From assembly GCA_958296055.1 (NCBI GenBank), contig CATQHS010000001.1, positions 942,277 to 1,006,276 of the forward strand: DNA of 64,000 bases, in the 5' to 3' direction. The position numbers and the translations under genes are program-made. Shown piece after piece: positions 25,217 to 32,907 of this stretch. The DNA is from an uncultured Acidimicrobiales bacterium. GTDB taxonomy: Bacteria; Actinomycetota; Acidimicrobiia; Acidimicrobiales; Aldehydirespiratoraceae. The number at the start of each line of letters is the position of its first letter. Position 1 is the stretch's first letter. The notes beneath the pieces are model-generated. The model was not told the origin of the DNA, did not search any database, and was given only the letters and a program-made list of their open reading frames with translations.

Positions 25217-25584
25217 ACCTGCTGCTCGACACCTGCACTCTTTTGTGGTGGTTGGGCGGCGACGCGGTGTCGGCCGAGGCGGCCGAGGCCATCGCCAACC
25301 CCGACAACGGGGTTTGGGTGAGCGCCGCCAGCATCTGGGAAATCAGCATCAAACAGACGATCGAGAAGCTCGAAGTCCGCGGCGACTTTGACGCCGCGGT
25401 GGACGAGGACTTCGACCATCTGCCGATCAGCGCCGAGCACGCCAGGCTGGCGGGGCGGCTGCCCCGCCATCACCGCGACCCCTTCGACCGGATGCTCGTA
25501 GCGCAGGCTCAGTCGCAGGGCCTCACGCTGGTCACCCGCGACCGCGACATCATGAAGTACGACGCCTCGTTACTGGCCTCGTGA
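25213..25584 (+). CDS. vapC: VapC-type PIN toxin
   Basis: A 123-residue protein starting MNLLLDTCTLLWWLGG. Acidic residues are at LLDTC, AASIWEISIK (Glu), DPFDRMLVAQA (Asp) and LVTRDRDI (Asp), giving the full PIN metal site. PIN toxins cleave RNA, often tRNA or rRNA, when released from the antitoxin. GTG 25213 overlaps the antitoxin stop by 4 bases. A longer frame from 25183 would overlap the antitoxin more and adds no conserved residues. It is the Phd-linked subtype. Confidence 0.95.
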   Translation: MNLLLDTCTLLWWLGGDAVSAEAAEAIANPDNGVWVSAASIWEISIKQTIEKLEVRGDFDAAVDEDFDHLPISAEHARLAGRLPRHHRDPFDRMLVAQAQSQGLTLVTRDRDIMKYDASLLAS

Positions 25585-25722
25585 TCAATGACCGCAGGCT
25601 GTGGGGCCGCACGAGAGCGGCCCGAGCCCCGCTCCTGCCGATGAGGAGGCCGGGCTCGAGCCAGCGCCCGGGCTAGCCGAGGCCCTAGTCGGGCAAAGGG
25701 CCTCGCTCGGAGCCGGGTCGGC

Positions 25723-26211
25723 TCAGAGGGTCCAGGTGGACAGGACCAGGGCCTTGTCCCGCCAGGCCTGGATGTTGGCGTCGAGGACGTCGAGCGGGTT
25801 GAACGGGGTGACGCCTTCCATGACGTCGTCCTCGCGCATGCCGTACAGGGCGCCCATGGCGAAGCGGCAGCAGTAGATGGTGGCGCCCTCGTCGATCAGG
25901 GTCTTGAGCTGGCGGTTGTACCCCAGGTTGCCGGGGAAGCCCTCCGAGCCCACCGCCGGGTAGCCCCGGGCCGCGTTGGCCATGAGCACGGCCGGGCCGT
26001 AGAGCACGAAGGTCAGCTTGAAGCCCTTGCGCTGCAGACGGGTGGCGGTGAGCATGTTCACCAGGCCGACCGAGCCCTCGAAGGGCACCGTGTGCATGAA
26101 CACATAGGCTTGGTCGCCTTCGTTGGCCTTGTAGTCAGGGAAGACCTTCTCCTCGATGTTGTGGAGGACGTCGCCTTCCTTGGGGGCCGGGATGGTCACT
26201 GTCTTGGGCAT
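25723..26211 (-). CDS. MSMEG_0572/Sll0783-family nitrogen-response protein
   Basis: A 162-residue protein with FMHTVPFEGSVGLVNMLTATRL, FVLYGPAVLMANAARGYP, DEGATIYCCRFAMGALYGM and the end VLSTWTL, the pattern of the DsrE-like Sll0783 family. That family belongs to the Nit1 nitrilase gene set of cyanobacteria and actinobacteria and is induced by nitrogen starvation. Here it is the last gene of a nitrile hydratase cluster on the minus strand, which supports a role in using nitriles or amides as nitrogen source. ATG 26211. Confidence 0.8.
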   Translation of the reverse strand: MPKTVTIPAPKEGDVLHNIEEKVFPDYKANEGDQAYVFMHTVPFEGSVGLVNMLTATRLQRKGFKLTFVLYGPAVLMANAARGYPAVGSEGFPGNLGYNRQLKTLIDEGATIYCCRFAMGALYGMREDDVMEGVTPFNPLDVLDANIQAWRDKALVLSTWTL

Positions 26212-26284
26212 TGTTGATTGCTCCTTGTTTGGTTTGAGTTGGTTGGTGTTGGATCGGTTGCGAAGGGGCGGACGGTGAGGCGGC

Positions 26285-26557
26285 TCACACGGCCGGCTCC
26301 CGGTCCCTCACCGGGGGCGGGGCCGGAGGCCAGTCCCGGCGGTGGGACCCGGGCAGGGCGGCGATGGCCCGGCGCCTGAGGCTCCAGGGCATCAGGCGGT
26401 AGATCGGGGCGAAGACCTGGCGCCAGAACCGCTCCCGCAGGCCCCGGGGCCCCGTCGGGGCCGGGGTCCCGTAGCGGGCGGCCACGCGCCGCTGGGCGTC
26501 GACCAGCAGATAGAGCTCCGAGTTGGACCGCAGCCACTGCGAGAACCCGCCGCCCAC
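26285..26557 (-). CDS. small conserved protein of the nitrile cluster
   Basis: A 90-residue protein from GTG 26557: ELYLLVDAQRRVAARYG, then RERFWRQVFAPIYRLMPWSLRRRAIAAL. It is rich in Arg and Trp, with an amphipathic central helix. No family recognised. It starts 10 bp after the flavoprotein gene ends and precedes the Sll0783-type gene, so it is probably in the same operon. The RFW...RLMPW segment could mediate membrane or nucleic-acid contact. Confidence 0.55.
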   Translation of the reverse strand: MGGGFSQWLRSNSELYLLVDAQRRVAARYGTPAPTGPRGLRERFWRQVFAPIYRLMPWSLRRRAIAALPGSHRRDWPPAPPPVRDREPAV

Positions 26558-26566
26558 TGCGCCCCC

Positions 26567-27901
26567 CTACTGCGAGCCGGCCAGGCCGGCCAGCAGATTC
26601 TGGGCGGCCACCGAGATCGGCTCGTTGAGGGCGCCGATGGCGGGCGAGTACACGTTCTCCATGGTGGCCAGCTCCTCGGCGGTGATGCCCACCCGGACGG
26701 CCATGGCCAAGAAGTCGGCCCGCTCCTTGATGCCCTCCCCGCCCACCATCTGGGCCCCGATCAGCCGCAGCGTCTCGGGCTCGGCCAATAGCTTCACGGT
26801 GATGGGCTTGACCCCCGGGTAGTAGCGGGCCCGGGTGATGCCCTGAGCCTTGCCCACCACGTGCTTCATGCCCAGCGCGGTGGCCAGGGTCTCCCCGAAG
26901 GACACCCCCCCGATCATCCACTCCCCGGCCAGCATCCCCCACGGGACGTAGACGGGGCGGTAGTGGCGGGTCCCCCCGGCCGCGTTGGTGCCGGCCGTCT
27001 TGCCCTGGGCGTAGGCGTGCGAGCCCGACAGCCCTTGCAGCGGGACGTTGGTGACCCCGTGGGGGATCTCGGTGCAGTCGCCGGCCGCGTAGACGTTGGG
27101 ATCGGAGGTCTGCATCCGGGAGTCCACGATCAGCCCCCCGGTGGCGCCCAGCTTCAGGCCGGCCGCGGCGGCCAGGGGGTTGTTGGCCACCTTGTGGGTG
27201 CCGATGATGGCCAGATCGGCCTCAACCGGGCCAGCCTCAGTGGCAACCCCGCTCAGGGTCCCGTCCCCGGTGAAGGCGGTGACCCGGTTGCCCCACTGCA
27301 TGTCGACGCCGTGGTCCTCCCAGCTCTGGCGCACCGGCTCGACGATGTCGGGGTCGATCACGTCGGCCATGGGCCACGGGGCCGGGTCCACCACGGTGAC
27401 TTTTATGTCGCGGTGCACTAGGGCCGAGACCATCTCCATGGCCACCGGGCCGGCCTCGACGATCACCGCGGCCTTGCAGGAGTCGAGCCTCTCGTCCCAC
27501 TCCATGGCCCGCCGGATGTACTTGACCTCGTAGATGCCGTCGAGATCGGCGCCGGGAACCTCGGGGTCGGCGTACTGCCAGCCGGCCGCGATCACCAGCC
27601 GGTCGTAGGCCGCCTCGCCCTCGCCGGCCACCGTGACCGTGCGCGCCGAGAGGTTGATGGCCTCCACGGCGGTCTCGTAGCGCACGTCGATGCCGGTCGC
27701 GACGTACTGCTCCTTGGTGGCCAAGAAGAGCCGCTCGAACGAGTCGATCTCCTTGCCGTGGACGAAGGGGATGCCGCACGGGCTGTAGGCCACGTCGGTG
27801 TCCTCGGTGTACACCACCACCTCGGCTGAGGGGTCTGCGCCTTTGGCCGCGCCCGCGGCTCCGATTCCGGCGGCGCCGCCGCCGATTACGACGATTCGCA
27901 T
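26567..27901 (-). CDS. CoA-disulfide-reductase-like FAD/NAD(P)H oxidoreductase
   Basis: A 444-residue two-dinucleotide-binding flavoprotein. FAD site MRIVVIGGGAAGIGAAGAA; active-site Cys in VAYSPCGIPFVHG, the single-Cys arrangement of CoA-disulfide reductases and NADH oxidases; NAD(P) site AAVIVEAGPVAMEMVSAL (slightly unusual glycine pattern); FAD site II VYAAGDCTEIPH; then the dimerisation domain. It would reduce a low-molecular-weight disulfide, persulfide or O2. In this cluster it may keep thiols reduced or provide electrons for nitrile hydratase maturation. Confidence 0.85.
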   Translation of the reverse strand: MRIVVIGGGAAGIGAAGAAKGADPSAEVVVYTEDTDVAYSPCGIPFVHGKEIDSFERLFLATKEQYVATGIDVRYETAVEAINLSARTVTVAGEGEAAYDRLVIAAGWQYADPEVPGADLDGIYEVKYIRRAMEWDERLDSCKAAVIVEAGPVAMEMVSALVHRDIKVTVVDPAPWPMADVIDPDIVEPVRQSWEDHGVDMQWGNRVTAFTGDGTLSGVATEAGPVEADLAIIGTHKVANNPLAAAAGLKLGATGGLIVDSRMQTSDPNVYAAGDCTEIPHGVTNVPLQGLSGSHAYAQGKTAGTNAAGGTRHYRPVYVPWGMLAGEWMIGGVSFGETLATALGMKHVVGKAQGITRARYYPGVKPITVKLLAEPETLRLIGAQMVGGEGIKERADFLAMAVRVGITAEELATMENVYSPAIGALNEPISVAAQNLLAGLAGSQ

Positions 27902-27907
27902 CGGTTC

Positions 27908-28438
27908 CTAGGGGATGCTGTTGCCGGTGGCCAGGATGAGGGCCGGGACCCAGAAGGTGTAGATGGCGGTGACGGCCAGGATGCCGCCGAGGGCCTTGGG
28001 CTGGAGCTTGCCGTAGGTGGTGAGGGCCACCGACCCGAAGGCGATCACCCAGACGACCAGGATCGTCCTCATCATCCAGTCACCCGGCAGGGCGTTCCAC
28101 CAGAAGAGGGGGAGGATGGCCACGGGAACGGCCAGGTTCCCCACCTGGCGCAGGTCCCAGCCGTTGACCTCGGACTTGCCGAGGAGGACGAAGAACAGCC
28201 CGTAGAACACGACCAGCCCGGCCACCTGTACGTCGCCGTCACCGCCTAGGGGGCGGGCCCACATGATGTAGACCGCTTGGACCAGGTTCAGCAGACCTAC
28301 GACCAGGGTGATGTTGCCGATGCTGACCAGCGGGTTGCTCGATCCCTCCTTCTCGTCGGCGCCTACGCCGAGGAAATAGAGGGCGTTGAGCCAGACGACC
28401 AGCCCGGTGGCGATGAAGACGATGGTGATGGGAGGCAT
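27908..28438 (-). CDS. amiS: AmiS/UreI-family amide or urea channel
   Basis: A 176-residue protein with six membrane helices: IVFIATGLVVWLNALYFLG, ITLVVGLLNLVQAVYIMWA, VQVAGLVVFYGLFFVLLG, NLAVPVAILPLFWW, MRTILVVWVIAFGSVALTTYG and ILAVTAIYTFWVPALILAT. The length and helix count fit the AmiS/UreI family, which forms proton-gated urea channels or amide transporters and is often linked to amidase or nitrilase genes. ATG 28438 is preferred over an upstream start because GAAGGG precedes it. Its place in the nitrile cluster suggests amide, nitrile or urea passage. Confidence 0.9.
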   Translation of the reverse strand: MPPITIVFIATGLVVWLNALYFLGVGADEKEGSSNPLVSIGNITLVVGLLNLVQAVYIMWARPLGGDGDVQVAGLVVFYGLFFVLLGKSEVNGWDLRQVGNLAVPVAILPLFWWNALPGDWMMRTILVVWVIAFGSVALTTYGKLQPKALGGILAVTAIYTFWVPALILATGNSIP

Positions 28439-28534
28439 TGCAGACCCTTCATTTTGGTACTCGTCCCGTTTCGGATGGGACACTTACGTATCGGAACCTA
28501 AACCCCAACCGGCCCCAACGTCAAGCTTGGGGCC

Positions 28535-28945
28535 TCAGGGGTCGGGCGCAGAGGCCGCGGCCACGGTCAGCGACGGCGGGTTCCGCAGGGTGTTGGTCAC
28601 GTAGCACACCCGGGCCGCCGCTTCCAGCAGCTTCTCTCGAACCGACGGGTCGCAGCCGGCGTCTACGGCTATGTCCAGCGCCGAGAACCGGGGCCCGTCG
28701 TAGGTCCCGGTCGCCTCGACCCGCAGATGCGACAGCTCGATCCCCCGTTTGCGGGCGACGTGGGCGACGGCCAGGGTGAAGCACGACGACACCGCGGCCA
28801 GCAGCAGCTCGGTCGGCTGCGGGCCCTCGCCGGTGCCGCCCACCTCGACCGGCTCGTCCACCGGGAGCGTGAACTCGTCGGCGGTGACGTCGCAGCGGTA
28901 CCCGCCCAGCCACCGGGCTGAGACGGTGCGGGGGGCGACGCTCAC
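28535..28945 (-). CDS. OsmC/Ohr-family protein
   Basis: A 136-residue protein: GYRCDVTADEFTLPVDEPVEVGGTGEGPQPTELLLAAVSSCFT, with PTELLLAAVSSC carrying the first redox Cys, and EAAARVCYVTNTL carrying the second. The two Cys are the peroxidase pair of OsmC/Ohr, which reduces organic hydroperoxides in the cytoplasm. The GTG at 28945 overlaps the activator gene stop by 4 bases. OsmC homologues accompany nitrile hydratase here, perhaps protecting the oxidised cysteine claw or repairing by-products. Confidence 0.9.
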   Translation of the reverse strand: MSVAPRTVSARWLGGYRCDVTADEFTLPVDEPVEVGGTGEGPQPTELLLAAVSSCFTLAVAHVARKRGIELSHLRVEATGTYDGPRFSALDIAVDAGCDPSVREKLLEAAARVCYVTNTLRNPPSLTVAAASAPDP

Positions 28946-29349
28946 GAACCGGAGCCGCGGTCGCCGTGGTCGTGGTGATGATCGCCGTGATCGTGGTGGC
29001 CGTGGCCGTGATCGTGGTCGCCGTGATCGTGGTCGTGGCCGGGGGGGCGGGCCGCGTAGACCGCGGCCAGCTCGTCCACCTCGGGGCGGGCCACGATGTC
29101 GCGGTCGGCTGTGATCGACTCGAGGGCCTCCTGCCAGCGCTCGTAGTAGCGGTACGGGCCGTCGGGGTCGGACTCCCATGCCTGCACCGCGGCGATGAGA
29201 TGGTCGCGGAAGTCGTCCCAGCCGAAGCAGCCCTCGTCCACCAAGGCCGCGGCCATGGCGAAGGACCGGCTCTCCCAAGGCTCGTCGAACACCACCTCGC
29301 CGTTGAGCCGGGGCGGGCCGGCCGGGTCGTCGGCCTCGAAGAACGCCAC
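28942..29349 (-). CDS. nitrile hydratase accessory (activator) protein, His-rich tail
   Basis: A 135-residue protein: FDEPWESRSFAMAAALVDEGCFGWDDFRDHLIAAV, then YYERWQEALESI, matching the N-terminal half of nitrile hydratase beta subunits and the small activators that insert cobalt. Residues from about 103 form an unusual run of His/Asp repeats (HDHDHGDHDHGHGHHDHG), as in nickel or cobalt storage tails. I infer a metallochaperone that stores cobalt for the CTLCSC site. GTG 29349; it lies between the alpha subunit gene and osmC. Confidence 0.88.
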   Translation of the reverse strand: MAFFEADDPAGPPRLNGEVVFDEPWESRSFAMAAALVDEGCFGWDDFRDHLIAAVQAWESDPDGPYRYYERWQEALESITADRDIVARPEVDELAAVYAARPPGHDHDHGDHDHGHGHHDHGDHHHDHGDRGSGS

Positions 29350-29359
29350 CTGAAACCCC

Positions 29360-29959
29360 CTACGGGGCGCTGACCTTCGCCACCCCCACCATGGCGTCGC
29401 GGGTGACCAGCCCGGCCAGATCCTCCTCGGAGAGGCCCTCGGCGCCGTCGGGCCGCTGAGGCAGGACCAGGTAGCGGTTCTCGGCGCTGGAGTCCCAGAC
29501 CCGCACCTCGGTGTCGTCGTCGAGGTCGAGGCCCATCTCGCCCAGCAGCGTGCGGGGATCGCGGACTATGCGGCTGCGATAGGCCGGGTCCTTGTACCAC
29601 TCCGGCGGCAGGCCGAGCACCGGCCAGGGATAGCACGAGCACAGCGTGCACACCACCACGTTGTGGACGTCATCGGTGTTCTCGATCACCACCATGTGCT
29701 CGCCCTGGGGGCCGGAGAATCCCAGTTCGGCGATGGCGGCGGTGCCGTCTTCGAGCAGGCGCTGCCGGTAGTCGTCGTCGGTCCAGGCCTTGGCCACCAC
29801 CTTGGCCCCGTTCATGGGGCCCACGTCGTTGACAAAGCGGCTGATGAACCCGTCGAGCACCTCGGGCTTCACCAGCCCCCGCTCGGTCAGCAGCGCCTCC
29901 AGGGCCTCGGCTCGCACCGAGACCGGAGGGCGGTCTCCTCCGTGGGAATGCTCAGACAT
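29360..29959 (-). CDS. nthA: nitrile hydratase alpha subunit, cobalt type
   Basis: A 199-residue protein. The metal claw is [28 protein letters not shown] with Thr is the cobalt form (iron enzymes have Ser at that position). Upstream are [13 protein letters not shown] and [15 protein letters not shown]; downstream [12 protein letters not shown] and [23 protein letters not shown]. The claw cysteines become sulfenic and sulfinic acids after maturation. The enzyme hydrates nitriles to amides as an alpha-beta heterotetramer. ATG 29959 follows the beta gene without a gap. No amidase is in view. Confidence 0.97.
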   Translation of the reverse strand: MSEHSHGGDRPPVSVRAEALEALLTERGLVKPEVLDGFISRFVNDVGPMNGAKVVAKAWTDDDYRQRLLEDGTAAIAELGFSGPQGEHMVVIENTDDVHNVVVCTLCSCYPWPVLGLPPEWYKDPAYRSRIVRDPRTLLGEMGLDLDDDTEVRVWDSSAENRYLVLPQRPDGAEGLSEEDLAGLVTRDAMVGVAKVSAP

Positions 29960-30619
29960 CTAGGCCGCCTCCAGGTAGCTCTCGAACAGATCGATTAGCA
30001 GGGCGGCCGGCTCGGCGCCGTCGCCCCACAGTTCGGTCGAGTCGAACTCGACGGTGTACACGTGCTGGGGATTCTCGCCCTCGAAGTGGGCGTTGGTGTC
30101 GGGCAAGAGCGCCGACGGGCGCAGGGCGCTCACGGTGCCGGTCCGGCCCCGGACGTAGCCCGGCAGGCGGGTGTGGCCACTGGTGCGCAGGTCCCGGGCC
30201 CGGACCCGGTCGCCCGCCGCGAAGGCGGGCGGGTCGTCCACCGGGCGCAGCGAGCCGGGGCCGCCCCGTTCGTAGACCGGCTTGTTGGGCTCCGGGTCGG
30301 CCGGCTCGTCGACCTGCTCCCCCATCAGCTTGCGGGCCCGGGCCTCGACCGCCCCGGGGGCCAGCACCCCGCTGTCGGTCAGCAGCACCTCGGCGCAGGC
30401 CACCCAGCGCCCGTAGTAGCCGTCGGCCAGGTAGTCGTAGGGGTGCAGGCGCTCGAGGGCGTGGCGGAAGGCGTCGAGGTTGGTCCCCGACACGCCCATG
30501 GACATGATCCCGATGGCGAAGGCCCGGCTGTGCCACTCCTTCCGGAACACCGGCTCGTCGGGGTCGATGGCCACCGAGCCGAAGCCCTGCATGCCTCCCA
30601 TGTCGTGTATGCCGTCCAA
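29960..30619 (-). CDS. nthB: nitrile hydratase beta subunit
   Basis: A 219-residue protein starting at TTG 30619, read as (M)DGIHDMGGMQGFG, the family amino terminus, with GGAGG 7 nt upstream; an in-frame ATG 33 bp further upstream lacks these supports. It shows FRKEWHSRAFAI, then GDRVRARDLRTSGHTRLPGYVRGRTGTV and the end VEFDSTELWGD, all typical. It is first in the operon, so order is beta-alpha-activator, the order of many cobalt-type clusters. It diverges from an XRE-cupin regulator gene. Confidence 0.96.
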   Translation of the reverse strand: MDGIHDMGGMQGFGSVAIDPDEPVFRKEWHSRAFAIGIMSMGVSGTNLDAFRHALERLHPYDYLADGYYGRWVACAEVLLTDSGVLAPGAVEARARKLMGEQVDEPADPEPNKPVYERGGPGSLRPVDDPPAFAAGDRVRARDLRTSGHTRLPGYVRGRTGTVSALRPSALLPDTNAHFEGENPQHVYTVEFDSTELWGDGAEPAALLIDLFESYLEAA

Positions 30620-30725
30620 AGCAGCCTCCGTTCGTCCGGGCCGATTCTTCAACCGGGCGGCTGGCGTGTCAACTATACGAAATCCCCGGATCGCAAACTT
30701 AACACGGGCCTACACTGCGGCCCGG
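30620..30725. promoter_or_regulatory. divergent promoter region nitrile cluster / regulator
   Basis: On the minus strand TATAGT (30672-30677) is a good -10 for the nitrile hydratase operon. On the plus strand TACACT (30711-30716) lies 9 nt from the regulator ATG. The short distance allows the XRE-cupin protein to control both. Confidence 0.45.
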
Positions 30726-31346
30726 ATGAGCGAAATCACCAGCGACGCGCCCGCCGCGGGCGGCACCGCGCCCGGCGACGACCCCACCGCGGTGGTGAGC
30801 TCGATCGGGCCCAAGATCCGCCGGCTGCGCAAACGGAGGAGCCTGTCGCTCCAGCAGCTCTCCGACCGGTCCGACGTGTCCACCGCCGCCATCCACAAGG
30901 TGGAGCAGGGCACCATGGTGCCCACCATCACCACGCTGCTGAAGCTGGCCGCGGCCCTGGGCCGGCCGGTGTCGTACTTCGTGGACGAGGAGCGCTCGAC
31001 GCCGCCGTATGTGGTGTTCACCCCCGCGGCCGAGCGCAAGCCGATATACACCTCCCACCAGGGCATCGACCTGGAGGGCGTCTCGGGCCCCTACGGCCAG
31101 TACCTGGTGGCCGCGGCGGTGGCCGAGGTGGCACCGGGCGCCTCCAGCGGCGACTCGCCCCTGCGCCACGCCGGCGAGGAGCTGATCCTGATGCTGTCGG
31201 GATCGCTGGAAGTGGACGTCGAGGACCGCACGTACCGGCTGGGCCGGGGCGACTCGGTCCACTTCCACACCGAGCACGAGCACCGCTGGCGCAACCCCGC
31301 CAAACGGCGGGCCCGGGCAGTGTGGATGGCGCTGCGCCCGGCCTGA
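30726..31346 (+). CDS. XRE-cupin transcription regulator
   Basis: A 206-residue protein. The N-terminus is a disordered tail, then HTH IGPKIRRLRKRRSLSLQQLSDRSDVSTAAIHKVEQGTMVPTI (residues 25-75), then a cupin beta barrel (HAGEELILMLSGSLEVDVEDRTYRLGRGDSVHFHTEHEHRW) with His residues able to bind a ligand or metal. XRE-cupins of this build usually sense a small molecule and control neighbouring catabolic genes. It diverges from the nitrile hydratase operon and runs toward the lyase gene at 31354, converging on it with an 8-bp gap. Confidence 0.9.
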   Translation: MSEITSDAPAAGGTAPGDDPTAVVSSIGPKIRRLRKRRSLSLQQLSDRSDVSTAAIHKVEQGTMVPTITTLLKLAAALGRPVSYFVDEERSTPPYVVFTPAAERKPIYTSHQGIDLEGVSGPYGQYLVAAAVAEVAPGASSGDSPLRHAGEELILMLSGSLEVDVEDRTYRLGRGDSVHFHTEHEHRWRNPAKRRARAVWMALRPA

Positions 31347-31353
31347 CTGGCCC

Positions 31354-32907
31354 TTACGCTATCTGGGCCTCGGCTTGGGCTACTAGGCGCTCTTCGGTTT
31401 TGGCGAACTGCTCTCTGGCCTGCTGGGCCCGGGCTCGCAGCCGGTCGGCGTGGGCGGCGAAGGACTCGGCCATGGCCCGCACCTCGGCCGGGGCCGCCCC
31501 CCCGACGGCCCGCCGGGTGGCCACGATCCGGCGCGGGTCGAGGGCCTCGGCCAGCCCGGCCCCGTCCAGGCCGAGGGGGCGGCCGCACACCTGCTCGGCC
31601 GCTTCGTCCAGGATGGCGGCGTCGATCCCCAGGCCGCTGAGGCCCCGCAGGCTGGCGGCCCGGACGGCCTGGCCCACTACCCGGTAAGCGGTGCGGTAGT
31701 CGATGCCCGCGGCCACCATCACGTACTCGGCCAGGTCGGTGGCCTGGCTGAAGCCGTGCTCGAGCCCGGACCACATCCGCTCGGCGTTGACGTTGAGGGT
31801 TCTCACCACCCCGGTGGTCAGGGCGCTGACCCGGGCGGCGAAGCCCAGCGCCCTCGGGATCTCCCCGTAGGCGAAGATCAGGTTGTCGCTGCGGGCCGAC
31901 GGGCTCTTGACCACGGCCAAGAACCCGCTCATCCGCCCGATCAGCACCCCGCTGGCCCCCCGGATGATGGACAGGGAGTACGGGTTGCGCTTCTGGGGCA
32001 TCAGCACCGACGCCCGGGTGAACGACCCGGCCAGGTCCACGTAGTCGAACTCGGCGCTGGACCAGATCTCCAGGTCCTCGGCCAGCTTGGCCTGGTTGGT
32101 GATCATGCTGGCCGACGTGGCCAACAAGTCGATGAACACGTCGGTCTGCCACATGGCGTCGCGGGTGTGGACGATCACGTCGTCGAACCCGAGCAGGCCG
32201 GCGATGTCGGAGCGGTCATCCAGCAGGCGGCTGCCGTTGACGCACCCGGCCCCGCCGGGGCTGGTGTTGACCTGGCCGAGGGCGGCCACCAGCCGGTCGC
32301 CGTCGCGCAGGGCGGGGGGCACGAAGGCCAGCAGGTAGTGCCCGAAGGTGGAGGGCTGGGCCTGCTGGAGGTAGGTCTGGTCGCCCATGAAGGTCTCGGC
32401 GTGGGCCGCGGCCACCTCGCCCGCGGCGGAGGCGAAGTCGGCCCCGGCCGCGATCAGGTCGGCGGTCTGGGACCGCAGCAGCAGGCGCAAAGCCACCCGG
32501 GCCGCCTCCCGGCGGGGCCTCCCGGCGTGGAGCCACCCGGCCGAGTCGCCGATGCGCTCGGCGAAGTGGCGCTCGCGGGAGTTGTAGACCTCGCCGAAGG
32601 CGGCGTCGTAGGGGAAGTCGGCCGGGTCGGTGCGGTAGGCGTCGAGCAGGACTCCCAGCAGTTCGGCGGCGGCGGGCTCGGGGACCAGACCCCGGGCCCG
32701 CAGGTCCATCACGTGGCCGAGGTCGGCCAGGTTCAGCCCGTGGTGCAGCAGCGGGGCGTCGGCGATCTCCCAGGCGAACCCGGCGTCGACCAGCTCCGGG
32801 GCCGGCGCCTCCGCCGACGGCCCCGCCGCCCTCGGGGCCGGCCCCGCCGGTCGGCCGTCCCGGCCCCCGGCTCCGTCCGCCCCCGGCGGGGTTTCGCCTA
32901 CTCCCAT
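31354..32907 (-). CDS. argininosuccinate-lyase-like member of the aspartase/fumarase superfamily
   Basis: A 517-residue protein with a variable N-terminal 35 residues. Motifs: STFGHYLLAF (argininosuccinate lyase HTHLQxAQP region reads QQAQPSTFGHYL), GAGCVNGSRLL, and the superfamily signature FTRASVLMPQKRNPYSLSIIRG with the flexible SSxMPxKxNP-type loop. It is the last gene of the operon containing a ComA-type enzyme. In Xanthobacter Py2 coenzyme M synthesis, XcbC1/XcbD1 belong to this superfamily, so a step after phosphosulfolactate is more likely than arginine synthesis. It overlaps the upstream lyase gene by 10 bp. Confidence 0.8.
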   Translation of the reverse strand: MGVGETPPGADGAGGRDGRPAGPAPRAAGPSAEAPAPELVDAGFAWEIADAPLLHHGLNLADLGHVMDLRARGLVPEPAAAELLGVLLDAYRTDPADFPYDAAFGEVYNSRERHFAERIGDSAGWLHAGRPRREAARVALRLLLRSQTADLIAAGADFASAAGEVAAAHAETFMGDQTYLQQAQPSTFGHYLLAFVPPALRDGDRLVAALGQVNTSPGGAGCVNGSRLLDDRSDIAGLLGFDDVIVHTRDAMWQTDVFIDLLATSASMITNQAKLAEDLEIWSSAEFDYVDLAGSFTRASVLMPQKRNPYSLSIIRGASGVLIGRMSGFLAVVKSPSARSDNLIFAYGEIPRALGFAARVSALTTGVVRTLNVNAERMWSGLEHGFSQATDLAEYVMVAAGIDYRTAYRVVGQAVRAASLRGLSGLGIDAAILDEAAEQVCGRPLGLDGAGLAEALDPRRIVATRRAVGGAAPAEVRAMAESFAAHADRLRARAQQAREQFAKTEERLVAQAEAQIA

